NCBI GenBank assembly: GCA_019359675.1
Contig: JAHHGX010000007.1
Coordinates: forward strand, 1-64,000
Direction: 5' to 3'
Source: Calothrix sp. FI2-JRJ7
GTDB taxonomy: Bacteria > Cyanobacteriota > Cyanobacteriia > Cyanobacteriales > Nostocaceae
DNA length: 64,000 nucleotides
Both the position numbers and the translations under genes were made by a program. This document shows, piece by piece, positions 54,291 to 64,000 of the stretch. Position 1 is the stretch's first letter, and each line of letters starts with the position of its first letter. The notes under the pieces are model-generated. The model ran no database searches. It was not told the origin of the DNA and saw only the letters and a program-made list of their open reading frames with translations.

Positions 54291-55136
54291 TTAATTAAAC
54301 AAAGTCCCTAAGAAATTGACAATTGGTTTCCAAAAGAACCCAGTTAATACATAAGGTGCATATTCTAAGAGTGGCAGTTTTTTTGGTTTTGGCTGCTTTA
54401 ACGGTAAACACTCGATCAAAAACGGTACAATGCAAGTCAAGCCATAGGCTGTTGCTAAAGCTGTACTCAATTGTGGTAAATCTCCTGGTATGGGGCTATA
54501 GTAAATGCCCAACAAAATAAAGCAGATCATCAAAAACTGATGCCAGACAAACCAAGACTGAGGCGACAGAAAATAAACTAACTGGGGAAAGCTTTTATCA
54601 ACTTTTTGCCGCATTCCTAACAGAACTGCCCAAGTTGCTGCCCCAACAATACCGTCGCTTTTTAATCCATAAACTCTTTGAAAGCATTTAACAGCCCTTT
54701 CTGTTTCCCAGTCAAAATATCCATTAGGTGGTTTTTTCAAAAATTCTTCTTCATGGAGAATATTTTGTAGCTCTTTAACTACATCTCTAAATTCAGATAA
54801 ATTCTTTTTTTGACTACGGTAAAGCTTGGGATATAACAAACAAGCCCAAGTTAGCGGTCCAACTACTCCATCTGACAACAGATGATTGCTGTTCTGAAAG
54901 TCTTTGACTGCTGCATCTGTTTGTAAATCAAATTTACCAGTAATCTCGATCGCTAAACCTTGAGTTTTTAAAAGTTCTTGAAGTTCGTTGATTGATTCCT
55001 GTACCGACTTCTCGGTAAAGTCTCGGTAAAGTATGGGACGTTTATTGAAGACGCAGACTTGTTTTTCTTGGGGAAAATAAAGTCTATCTTGTTTCATGCC
55101 AAGCAAAAGACTTAAGGATTGAAATATTCTATTCAT
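54291..55136 (-). CDS. Peptidoglycan-binding membrane protein
   Basis: 281 residues from the ATG at 55136, with AGAGGA about 10 bases upstream; the start at 55166 is less likely. Two peptidoglycan-binding (PG_binding_1) repeats are visible: LLKTQGLAIEITGKFDLQTD followed by VKDFQNSNHLLSDGVVGPLT, and the second LKSDGIVGAATW. The C-terminal ~90 residues carry three hydrophobic segments (FVWHQFLMICFILLGIYY and two more), so it is probably anchored in a membrane. No catalytic domain. Function unknown; may localise at the cell wall. Confidence 0.8.
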   Translation of the reverse strand: MNRIFQSLSLLLGMKQDRLYFPQEKQVCVFNKRPILYRDFTEKSVQESINELQELLKTQGLAIEITGKFDLQTDAAVKDFQNSNHLLSDGVVGPLTWACLLYPKLYRSQKKNLSEFRDVVKELQNILHEEEFLKKPPNGYFDWETERAVKCFQRVYGLKSDGIVGAATWAVLLGMRQKVDKSFPQLVYFLSPQSWFVWHQFLMICFILLGIYYSPIPGDLPQLSTALATAYGLTCIVPFLIECLPLKQPKPKKLPLLEYAPYVLTGFFWKPIVNFLGTLFN

Positions 55137-55424
55137 GCAAAATTCCTCTTTATTAAGATGTAACAAGAATCGTCAAGATAGTTTTTTGTGTATGAGAATA
55201 TATTTGATATCCCCACTTTGTTAATTACCCAACATCGAGAACTTACTAATTACCTTACTAAATCCCCCTGATTCAGCCAGTGACATAGTTAAAAATTTGT
55301 TAGTGATTTGTTATATTTTTGTTTTTAGAATGTTGCTAAAAACACCTGTAGCTAATTCTTCTGAATTTTCTTCGATACAATGTAGCTATTAAGACATTTT
55401 TGACAGAGTTATAGGGTGATATTT

Positions 55425-57746
55425 ATGTCAGATAAGTCAGAAAGTTGGAATCTGTCTAAAACATGGCATCGAAAGCTCACAAAAGACTGGGAAATAGACC
55501 GTCTACTGACTGACTTAGAAGCTAGAACCCAAAATCGATACAGGCAAAATACTAAAAAAGACCTATTATTAGGGTTACTTTGTGGACATAGCTTAAAAAA
55601 GATTGGTAAAGATTTACATAAAAATAATGCTGTTGTCAGAGCCGGATTAAGCAATATTTATCGAGATATTGAAACTTTGACAGGAGAAGATGAAAATACT
55701 GTTAGAGCCAGTAATCTGGTTTACATTTTGCAAAAACATGGATACCGCAAAGGTGTAGAACCATCTTCTAAACATTCCCTCACAATTATTAATAATCTGC
55801 CATCGCCAACCTACACAGAATTTATTGGCCGCGAGGCAGATATGAGAATCTTATTAGAACGCCTTTTGCCAAATCATGGCGCTCACATGATTACGGTGCA
55901 TGGTATCGGTGGTGTTGGTAAAACGGCATTAGTCTTAGCAGCAGCCTACCTCTGTTTAAAAGCTAGTCGTGAAAATTTGAATGTTGCGCCTAAATTTGAT
56001 GCGATTATTTTCACGTCTGCGAAACAACAGGAACTTATTCCTCCTAACGGAATTTTGCAAAGACAGCAGGGACAGCGTAATCTGCGTGAGATATTTCGAG
56101 AGATTGGCAATGCTGTTGGTGATCCTACTATTATTCAATCTCCTCCTAATGATCAGTCTGACCGTGTGCGCCAAATTCTCTCCAGACAGCGAACACTATT
56201 AATTGTGGACAATATGGAGACTATAGAAGATAGAAATGGGGTGATAGAGTTTCTTTACAATTTGCCGATTTGCGTCAAAGTAGTCATTACTACCCGTGAG
56301 CGAATTGCGTTACTCCCAATTAGCCTGCAAAACTTGACACTAGATGATGGTTTGCAGTTAATTCAGCAACAAGCAGGAGAAAAGGGTATTACTCTTGACG
56401 ATCCAGAATCGAAGGATCTCTATCAACGCACAGGTGGAATTCCCCTGGCTATTGTCTATGCGATCGGTCAGGTATCCAGTGGTTACTCTCTCAAGTCCGT
56501 GTTAGAAAAATTAGCCTTGGCTACTGGTGATGTGGCTCGTTTTTGCTTTAAACAATCTGTGCAAGGAATTTCTGGACAGCCAGCCCACAAGTTGTTGATG
56601 TCACTAGCTATTTTTCCTAACTCTCCTACTCAAGGGGCTGTGGCTGAGGTAGCAGGGTTAACAACTTCCCCTGATTCTAAAAATGATGGCTTGGCACTTT
56701 TGCAGCAACTTTCTTTAGTGAATCAAAATCCAGAGACGAAGCGATATGAAATGCTGTCTCTGACACGTGAGTATGCTTTGGCAGAATTGGCTGCTAACCC
56801 AGATTTTGAAAGAGAAGCACGGCGGCGTTGGGTGAGATGGTATTTGGATTTTGCCAATATTTACGCTGGGGAAGATTGGGAAAAGTCGAAACATTATGAG
56901 AGGCTAGAAGTAGAAGAGGTAAATTTACGGGCTGTGCTTTATTGGTGTCGAGACCAAGACCACTATGAAGAAGTGAGAGATTTAGGTCTGCTGTTGAACC
57001 ACTACGCTAATCTCTATGCTTATTGGGACGATCGCCTAGATTGGTGGCAATGGCTGGTGGAACAATCCGAAAGACGCGGTGAATGGTCATTTATGGTGAA
57101 ATTCATTATCCGTAAAACTTGGTTACTGATTCGAGAATGTTCCGAGAAGAGTTTGCAAGAAGCTGAAGAAATGTTACAGAGGGCATGGGTACTACATGAC
57201 CATGCAGATTTATGCGATCAAGCTGACTTAGCTGAAAATATGGCTAGGCTAAAAATCAGACAAAAGAATTATCCCGAAGCGCGTGTATGGCTTGATAGCG
57301 AACAGAAGTTAGTGACTCAAGCTAATTTAACGGAGCAAAAGCACATCCGTTATTATATTCCGGTTCTTTACCATCGAGCAGTTATCTTACAAAAAGAAAA
57401 TAAATATTCGGAAGCAAAAATTCTTTTTCATGAGGTGATGCAAAGCGCTAAAAAAATTAACTGGTATCGGGTCATTAATTCGGCTCAAAATTGGCTGGCA
57501 GATATCGCTATTGAACAAGGTGATCGTGATGGCGCTCAACAGTTATTAATTAAAGGTATCATTGTGGCTGACAGTAGCAAAAACAAGCGGCGTTTAGCCC
57601 GCTACCAACGCTCTCTAGCAAAATGGCAGAAAAAGTGGGGCAGTCCCGAACAAGCTGAGAAATTAGCCAGAGAAGCAATGGATGCTTTTGAACACTTAGG
57701 TATGACACAAGATGTCGAGCAAATGCAGTTGTTACTTAATTCATGA
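55425..57746 (+). CDS. NB-ARC STAND NTPase with C-terminal TPR-like repeats
   Basis: 773 residues from the ATG at 55425 (a GTG three codons earlier is possible). The first ~130 residues look like a DNA-binding/effector N-terminus (KKDLLLGLLCGHSLKKIGKD). Walker A HGIGGVGKTAL (~163) and Walker B LLIVDNMETI, then TTRERIAL and GGIPLAIVYA (the GLPLA-like motif) define NB-ARC. The C-terminal ~250 residues are helical repeats. Family knowledge: NB-ARC proteins switch with ADP/ATP and oligomerise upon ligand sensing. Alone on the plus strand; no adjacent effector. Signalling or defense role is inferred. Confidence 0.85.
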   Translation: MSDKSESWNLSKTWHRKLTKDWEIDRLLTDLEARTQNRYRQNTKKDLLLGLLCGHSLKKIGKDLHKNNAVVRAGLSNIYRDIETLTGEDENTVRASNLVYILQKHGYRKGVEPSSKHSLTIINNLPSPTYTEFIGREADMRILLERLLPNHGAHMITVHGIGGVGKTALVLAAAYLCLKASRENLNVAPKFDAIIFTSAKQQELIPPNGILQRQQGQRNLREIFREIGNAVGDPTIIQSPPNDQSDRVRQILSRQRTLLIVDNMETIEDRNGVIEFLYNLPICVKVVITTRERIALLPISLQNLTLDDGLQLIQQQAGEKGITLDDPESKDLYQRTGGIPLAIVYAIGQVSSGYSLKSVLEKLALATGDVARFCFKQSVQGISGQPAHKLLMSLAIFPNSPTQGAVAEVAGLTTSPDSKNDGLALLQQLSLVNQNPETKRYEMLSLTREYALAELAANPDFEREARRRWVRWYLDFANIYAGEDWEKSKHYERLEVEEVNLRAVLYWCRDQDHYEEVRDLGLLLNHYANLYAYWDDRLDWWQWLVEQSERRGEWSFMVKFIIRKTWLLIRECSEKSLQEAEEMLQRAWVLHDHADLCDQADLAENMARLKIRQKNYPEARVWLDSEQKLVTQANLTEQKHIRYYIPVLYHRAVILQKENKYSEAKILFHEVMQSAKKINWYRVINSAQNWLADIAIEQGDRDGAQQLLIKGIIVADSSKNKRRLARYQRSLAKWQKKWGSPEQAEKLAREAMDAFEHLGMTQDVEQMQLLLNS

Positions 57747-58184
57747 TTTAGATATTAAGATATACAGCGCTTTTGAGGTGAGTGAAGTACACCAATTGCA
57801 GAGGTGATAAACCTTGGAGTTTGAATTGGTTACTCCCGGATTTTTCATAAATGAGAAATCCGGGGATCGCTGCATAAATCTTCGGATGAGGTCGAAAGTT
57901 TATTGCTTGCTTAAGCGGCTGAAATCCTTGAAAATGAAAGGTCAGTAAATCACAAAGTTTTTTAGAAGCTTTACCACGTAAGCATTTGAGCGAAACACTA
58001 GTTTCCTAATAAACCAATACGGGTGTCTGCCGAGAGATAGACACCCAAAAAGGCGCCCCAATAATTAGGAGCGCTTTTTTGTTATTTATTCAAACTTGAG
58101 ATTCTTGTAGCTCTTGACTTATCTGTCCTCTACTAAGCGGTTGTAACTCTGACATTATTGGGTTATTTATTATCAAGGCGAACT
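57747..58184. other. Spacer with two hairpins (58021-58046 and 58051-58079)
   Basis: GGGTGTCT/AGACACCC around 10 bases (58021-58046) is followed by AAAAA; then GGCGCCCC ... GGAGCGCTTTTTT (58051-58079) forms a second stem with a T run. These fit terminators for either convergent gene. No coding region. Confidence 0.6.
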
Positions 58185-58538
58185 TCAATTTTTAGTTTTT
58201 ATAAAAAGACAATTGACCGTCACATGCCCATTGGTTGAGTAGGTGCAAGTTGTACAACGGTTAGTACCATTTTCTCCTTTTCCATTAGTGGCAGGTGCAT
58301 TAGTAGTTACACAATCTTTCTTTTCAGTTCCACCACCAGAAGGCGCCGTAATTGGTAGGCTAGAATTGGGCTGTACTGGGCGTGAACTAGCTAACATTGT
58401 CTGTTTTGTAGAGTACACAGCATCGTTACAACTGTGGGATATAACTTTTGCAGTAGGTTGTGCAGCTATTGCGGTGCTGGAAACTAGTGCGGTTGCTAAA
58501 ATTGTCATGCTTACCGTAGCGTAAATGCGTTTAATCAT
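58185..58538 (-). CDS. Small secreted Cys-containing protein
   Basis: 117 residues. A signal peptide is clear: MIKRIYATVSMTILATALVS followed by STAIAA|QP. The mature part is low in complexity (PSGGGTEKKDC, NGKGENGTNRCTTCTYSTNG) with about six Cys, so disulfides are possible. Function unknown. Minus strand, head-to-tail with psbA but 200 bases downstream of it. Might be a short secreted or surface protein. Confidence 0.6.
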   Translation of the reverse strand: MIKRIYATVSMTILATALVSSTAIAAQPTAKVISHSCNDAVYSTKQTMLASSRPVQPNSSLPITAPSGGGTEKKDCVTTNAPATNGKGENGTNRCTTCTYSTNGHVTVNCLFIKTKN

Positions 58539-58692
58539 ATGTAGTTGATTTAAGAAAAGTGAAAGTGTTTGTGGGGGCTTGATTTAACCCTTCATTCTTC
58601 TTGTATGTCTAGTTTCTATTTTTATGCACAAATATTTTTGTACTATTATATTTAAATTATTAAAGGCGCCACGTACAAGAGCGCGAGAATGC

Positions 58693-58724
58693 AAAAAGCA
58701 CCCCTATTTCTAGGAGTGCTTTTT
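58693..58724 (-). terminator. psbA terminator
   Basis: AAAAAGCACCCCTA and TAGGAGTGCTTTTT form a near-perfect stem with a 4-base loop, 23 bases past the psbA stop codon. Read on the minus strand it ends in a U-run, so it is a good intrinsic terminator. Confidence 0.85.
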
Positions 58725-58746
58725 AATTATTTAGTTGTATTAGCCA

Positions 58747-59915
<1,169 letters not shown>

Positions 59916-59989
59916 TACTTCTTAGGGTGAGTAATTCTTACCTAGGTGATTAGGTTTACTTATCAATTTTTGTATTTATTGCCGCACGT

Positions 59990-60017
59990 GTAGAGACGTT
60001 ACATGTAACGTCTCTAC
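59990..60017. repeat. 28-bp perfect palindrome upstream of psbA
   Basis: The arms are GTAGAGACGTTACA and TGTAACGTCTCTAC at 59990-60017. This palindrome is familiar as an abundant dispersed hairpin in cyanobacterial genomes (memory, not tested here). It lies ~75 bases beyond the -35 element, and could influence psbA or be a neutral insertion. Confidence 0.6.
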
Positions 60018-60126
60018 AATCACGTTTGTGTTTAAGGGCGCCTGCTATATATATAGTGAACCAGAGTGTGCGCTTATAGTATGGGCTAATATTTTTTGTT
60101 AATTGTCTTAAATTTATATACGCACC

Positions 60127-60352
60127 ATGTCGTATTATATTAAGAGATTTATGGAAGACTTAAAATTACAAATTCAACATGAGTTGTCATTAGCTGCAAA
60201 TTGCGCGCGTCAAGCTCGGACGGCATTTGCGCTCAAATAACCTTGCTTATGGTGGAGAATTAATGCGACAAGCACACGCGGTTGGTAGGAGATGCCAACA
60301 GCTAATACAACAATATCAATCTTTATCTAGCACAACTAAAAGTAGTCAATAA
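60127..60352 (+). pseudogene. Small frameshifted gene
   Basis: From the ATG at 60127: MSYYIKRFMEDLKLQIQHEL then SLAANCARQARTAFALK and a stop; the +1 frame continues NNLAYGGELMRQAHAVGRRC and ends at 60352. A GC-rich run (CTCGGACGGCATTTGCGCTC) sits at the break. The result would be a ~75-residue helical protein of unknown family. Confidence 0.5.
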
Positions 60353-60564
60353 GTTGACGTGGATAAGTAAGGGCGCCAATACACATATAAAATAGTATTC
60401 ATTTTAGACGTATCATTTCTGCTAGGATCAAGAGCAGGTTCTGCTTCATGAAGTACATTCACGCTTTTACTTCTTGCTTGAGATTTTCTGTTTGTCGCAT
60501 AGCAGCTAGATGCTCTAGGTAAAAATTGTCTATTTTGGCAATAAATTTATCCTTTAAATCAGTA

Positions 60565-62808
60565 TTAGGAATCATTGGAATTAATTTGATTTAGGACTTT
60601 TGTCAATCTCTGACGACAATCCTCAGTCTTGGGATGATTTACTCCAAAATTCTGCTCAATTTTTTCCAATGCTTGCTGTAACATGTTCTTTGTTTCTATG
60701 TAGCGTTCTTGAGAAATGTATAATGATGCTAAATTTATTAAGATTGGAGACCAAAAAGGATGGTTCTTAGGCAAAATGTGGTCACTTTTTTCTAATACTT
60801 GCAGATAAAAGTTTTCTGATTCTGAGTAGCGTCCTTGTAACGAATATAACTTTGCCATATCACTCATACAAGCAACTAAAGTTGGATGTTGACCTCCCTC
60901 AAGAGATTGACTCAGTTCCAGTGCTTGAAGATACAAGGGTTCGGCTTCTGAATAACGTTGTTGATCACAATAGAGTCCTGCTAAGTTGCTCAATGTACTA
61001 GAGAGTTTAGGATGCTTGTCTCCCCAATGTCGTTTTTGCAATTCCAGTGCTTGCTGATACAAGGGTTCTGCTTCTGAATAGCGTTTTTGGGTGCGGTAGA
61101 CTTCTGCCAGGTTGTTTAAGGTAATATTGGTACAATAATAATCGAGTCTCTTAAGCTTTTTTTCTAATTTTAATGCTTGTAGTAACAGTATTTCAGCTTC
61201 TTTTGTGCGTTCTTGATAATGGTAAATCGCTGCTAGATTGTTCAGACTACTAGCAACATTGGGATGATTTTCTCCAAAGCGAATTTTTGTTTCAGATAAA
61301 CACTGATTGCACAATGCTTCTGTTAACATATACAAACTTTGACTATTATAAATAAATCCTAAACCAGCAAAGATCCATATAAAGTCCTCATCTGGCACTG
61401 CGTCAGTCAAATTTTGTACCACTTCTATCAGATGAGGAATAATGTATTCTACTGAATCGATAAATTCATGATTAGGATGTGGGGGAATTGTACGGGCAAT
61501 ACCTGACATTGTTGCAGCGAATGCTTGTTTAAGGTCATCGGCAGATATTGATACCGCTAGCTTTGCTTGCAGAAATTTGCGTATGAGATGATGAATTTTG
61601 TGGCGCCGTTCTTTGTCTTTCAACCACTTAATGAAATAATGTTTGTAAAGCTGCTTTTTATCGGCAGATGCCAAAACTACTAGCTTTGCTTGCAGAAATT
61701 CACGTATGAGAGGATGAATTTTGTAGTACCCTTCTTTGTCTTCTTTGTCTTCTAACCACTGTATCAGGTTATGTTTGTAAAGCTGACATGAAGCTTTCTT
61801 AACATCTGCTTCACTCCAATTTAACCTCTGAGCAGCAGATTCTACTAATTCCCAAGGAATAATATCTTGTGCAAATAAACTTAATAACATAGCTACATGC
61901 TGCGTTATTAAATCGAGATTTTCCCAGCTTAATTCAAAAGCAGCTTTAACTCCTCGCTGTGCTGTACTCAAAGTTGACTGTGAATACTCAAGCGACTCAT
62001 CTTCTAGTCGCCGTGTTTTTAGGGATTCCAAAATAGTTGTTAATGACGTACCTGGGCTATCACTTATATAACGTCCTACCAAATCTAAACCCAAGGGCAA
62101 ATAACCTAACCATTGACATAACTCTTGAGCAGTTTGTTTTTCCCTCTGTATACGCTTTTCTCCTACTAAAACTTTCAGTAGTTGCAGAGAGTCCTCTGGG
62201 GACAGTACATTCAGAGACATCTCATCCACAACATTGGGATCGAGGTTGCGTAGGCGTGTTGTGATTAATACATTAAAACGGTTATTAGTTGGCAGTACTT
62301 CTCGGCAACTTCGCAAATCGGTGACATCATCTAAAATCACCAATACTAGCCCAGAAGATGGTTTCCAGTGATTCCAACACCAAATGGCTTGTTCGTTAGG
62401 ATGAAGCAGTTTTCCATCAAGATTTTGAGGGACTTTTGCGCTAGTATCTACATGCATTTGGTAAAAGCGTACAATCTCCGCCCCCAAATTAGTATTCCTA
62501 GCGTTTATCCAGCAAATACCGCCTAGGTAATAAGCTTCATGCTGGCGTGCATACCGTGTTACCAGTTCGGTTTTACCAACTCCCCCCATCCCCGCAACGG
62601 CAGAAATTGCTATTAATCGCGGTTGCTTTAATTTTTCATGTAATGTGTTAAGTTCACACTCTCGTCCAACAAAGTGGGCTACTCCTTGATACGGGATATA
62701 TTTGGGGGGTTGGGGTGGTGGTGGCTGGTTGATGAAAATCGGATTGTTAATTTTTGGACTTCCGCCTTTAATATTTAACCCAAACCAGTTTTCATTGTTA
62801 CTAGTCAT
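60565..62808 (-). CDS. NB-ARC/TPR STAND NTPase with N-terminal amyloid-type motif
   Basis: 747 residues. N-terminal residues ~5-22 contain ENWFGLNIKGGSPKINNP, followed by a Pro-rich linker. Walker A AVAGMGGVGKTE (~75), Walker B VLVILDDVTDL, TTRLRNL and LGYLPLGLDL define NB-ARC; ~10 TPR repeats follow (Y..A..L...AL.L....G..HP). Family knowledge: NB-ARC-TPR proteins sense ligands via TPRs, then oligomerise. Here the N-terminal motif also appears at the C-terminus of the protein encoded just upstream, so on oligomerisation it may template amyloid assembly of that effector. Gap to the effector gene is 30 bases. Confidence 0.88.
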   Translation of the reverse strand: MTSNNENWFGLNIKGGSPKINNPIFINQPPPPQPPKYIPYQGVAHFVGRECELNTLHEKLKQPRLIAISAVAGMGGVGKTELVTRYARQHEAYYLGGICWINARNTNLGAEIVRFYQMHVDTSAKVPQNLDGKLLHPNEQAIWCWNHWKPSSGLVLVILDDVTDLRSCREVLPTNNRFNVLITTRLRNLDPNVVDEMSLNVLSPEDSLQLLKVLVGEKRIQREKQTAQELCQWLGYLPLGLDLVGRYISDSPGTSLTTILESLKTRRLEDESLEYSQSTLSTAQRGVKAAFELSWENLDLITQHVAMLLSLFAQDIIPWELVESAAQRLNWSEADVKKASCQLYKHNLIQWLEDKEDKEGYYKIHPLIREFLQAKLVVLASADKKQLYKHYFIKWLKDKERRHKIHHLIRKFLQAKLAVSISADDLKQAFAATMSGIARTIPPHPNHEFIDSVEYIIPHLIEVVQNLTDAVPDEDFIWIFAGLGFIYNSQSLYMLTEALCNQCLSETKIRFGENHPNVASSLNNLAAIYHYQERTKEAEILLLQALKLEKKLKRLDYYCTNITLNNLAEVYRTQKRYSEAEPLYQQALELQKRHWGDKHPKLSSTLSNLAGLYCDQQRYSEAEPLYLQALELSQSLEGGQHPTLVACMSDMAKLYSLQGRYSESENFYLQVLEKSDHILPKNHPFWSPILINLASLYISQERYIETKNMLQQALEKIEQNFGVNHPKTEDCRQRLTKVLNQINSNDS

Positions 62809-62838
62809 GTTATTCAGGTTTCTCTTGTCTTCAGCTTT

Positions 62839-63246
62839 CTATGATTTACCAAAGTTAAAGTTAGGGTTATTGATAATAGGACTACCACTTTTAATATTTA
62901 TCCCCTGCCAATTCTCTATCACATGGTTTATTTGCGGTTTTAAGAAAGCAGCATCTGCCAAAGCTTGAATCGTTGCAGCAATTTCTGCATCTTCTTCAGC
63001 AGCTTTTTTAATTTTTTTTTCTAAGACTGCTTCGCCATAATCTAGTGGCTGTTGTTTAGCTAATTCTGGACTTTCTGCCACTTTTTCTATAGCACTTGCA
63101 GTATCAGGAGCTTTGCGTTTGAGTAGCGATAATAACTTACCAGCTCGCTCAAGTACCGCTTCTCCCAACTTTTCACCCGACTTTTCAATAGCTTTGGTTA
63201 AAATCAGAGTGGCGATTGCGGCAGCTGTCAGTTCTACTGGTTCCAT
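62839..63246 (-). CDS. Helical Bell-like effector with C-terminal amyloid-type motif
   Basis: 135 residues. ~100 residues are helical and amphipathic (TAAAIATLILTKAIEKSGEK and GEAVLERAGKLL), then the last ~25 hold ENWQGINIKSGSPIINNP. The first part resembles the Bell/HeLo-like all-helical domains of bacterial membrane-damaging effectors partnered with NLRs. The shared motif with the next gene is conserved in protein (ENWxGxNIKxGSPxINNP) but not in codon choice, so it is selected, not a DNA duplication. Inferred role: cell-death effector activated by the NB-ARC protein. Domain match comes from recall, not a search. Confidence 0.75.
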   Translation of the reverse strand: MEPVELTAAAIATLILTKAIEKSGEKLGEAVLERAGKLLSLLKRKAPDTASAIEKVAESPELAKQQPLDYGEAVLEKKIKKAAEEDAEIAATIQALADAAFLKPQINHVIENWQGINIKSGSPIINNPNFNFGKS

Positions 63247-64000
63247 AAACTAACAATCAAATATATTTTTAAATTTTATCAAAGTGAAAACTGAAAAATC
63301 AGTACAATTAAATACTTTTTAGGGGTAAGGTTGAGGTAAAGCTCTGAGGGGGCGACAAGCGCCCCGTAAACCTGGTTTAGCATTGGGATGCTTTTCGTAA
63401 CCTTTCTTGAGCGTTTTAACTCTCTTGACCTTTGAAGCGCTTCTTTTGCTCTGGTTATTTGTTCTTTAAGTTGAATTGACATCATAATTTAAATAAAAAT
63501 TTCCTTAGTGCGGACATTTAGTTTGAGATTTGATGAGCTACTGTCTTTGACCATAAATAGCAGGTGGCACCGAGACTTTGCTTCTTTATCCATCGGAATT
63601 CCATTAAACAAACAAGGAAATTCGTGTGCAGCATCACAATTAGTGGACAATGCAAGCGTTAACGGTTTGAGGGCATTTGTATTCACAAATAATGGGGACT
63701 CTCTGGGGGTTTGTTTGAGTTCTGAAATAGTAAACCAGTTAAAAATCACGTTATCGGTAGCGCTAGCTCATACACACCTATCAACCGTCTATATGCTGTA
63801 TCCATCATGTTTAAAAAACCTCTACCTTGCTCATGGTGTCTCCGGATGCCAAGCTTTAAGTAAGTCGGCGCCTTATTTTAGAGGCGAACAAAAACGTATA
63901 GAAAAAACCGGGCGCCGTGGTCGGAGGCGCCGATCGTTTTTCATAAGTAAATAAATTTAATAGCTGACTAGCTAATTATGGCTTATCATTTCTAGCTGGT
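63247..64000. other. Terminal spacer with no supported gene
   Basis: Overlapping open frames at 63279-63485 (-), 63489-63749 (-) and 63508-63954 (+) exist, but none has a recognisable domain or ribosome site. GGCGCC occurs three times after 63860. AAGTAAGTCGGCGCC near 63856 recurs at 29893. Confidence 0.35.

Noticed and set aside
63279..63954. Overlapping open frames at the window end
   Set aside because: Opposite-strand frames shadow each other, no domains or ribosome sites; left unannotated.

Overview
This AT-rich window most likely comes from a filamentous cyanobacterium (Nostocales-like), and it reads as a plasmid or large mobile element packed with defence and specialised-metabolism cargo. 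The cyanobacterial assignment rests on a full-length psbA (photosystem II D1), on families common in these organisms (DUF6887/DUF6888, DUF2887, pentapeptide repeats, NACHT plus WD40, NB-ARC plus TPR) and on the absence of housekeeping genes. The plasmid inference rests on a ParA/ParB pair, a MobV-type relaxase-primase and many decayed mobile-element pieces. No replication initiator is recognised, so an integrated element cannot be excluded.

Layout. 1-2 kb: decayed nuclease genes and an HNH pair. 2.2-8.2 kb (minus strand): an unusual two-gene operon of an HTH/methyltransferase-like/reverse-transcriptase protein and a UvrD helicase carrying an inserted DEDDh exonuclease. 9.3-13.6 kb: a complete type II CBASS operon (patatin effector, CD-NTase, E2-E1 Cap2, JAB Cap3). 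14-19.4 kb: DHH phosphoesterase, pRiA4b ORF-3-like protein, tyrosine recombinase and decayed toxin-antitoxin-like genes. 19.8-24.4 kb: a giant GHKL ATPase with a DUF3883 nuclease-like end, bracketed by two recombinase-gene fragments. 25.1-29.6 kb (minus): a RiPP cluster with precursor, radical SAM/SPASM-HExxH fusion, UPF0489 peptide-arginase-like enzyme, GNAT and DUF483 protein. 30-36 kb (minus): a NACHT NTPase followed by two WD40 genes, one frameshifted. 36-43 kb: PD-(D/E)XK nuclease, pentapeptide membrane protein, a three-gene operon of unknown function with a nuclease-like member, and DUF4238.

43.4-53.7 kb looks like the backbone: a repeat-rich non-coding region (candidate oriV/oriT), relaxase-primase, an AlbA_2/Schlafen-type protein, an SF1 helicase and ParB/ParA. 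53.8-64 kb holds an orphan antitoxin, a peptidoglycan-binding membrane protein, an NB-ARC STAND protein, psbA, and an NB-ARC/TPR protein preceded by a small helical effector with which it shares a terminal motif typical of amyloid signalling.

Two sequence-wide signals organise the window. A 20-bp palindrome TTCCAATAACGTTATTGGAA (core ATAACGTTAT) occurs inside parB, just after parB in variant form, and at three distant intergenic sites; it is a candidate plasmid centromere (parS). The hexamer GGCGCC is strongly over-represented in backbone and spacers but nearly absent from several cargo genes, which suggests recent acquisition of the cargo. Three genes or pairs are broken by single-base indels (HNH, WD40, DUF6887), three more by short insertions or small frameshifts (DUF2887, HigA-like, the small gene at 60.1 kb), and fragments of the recombinase and relaxase genes are scattered around, so the element has been repeatedly rearranged.
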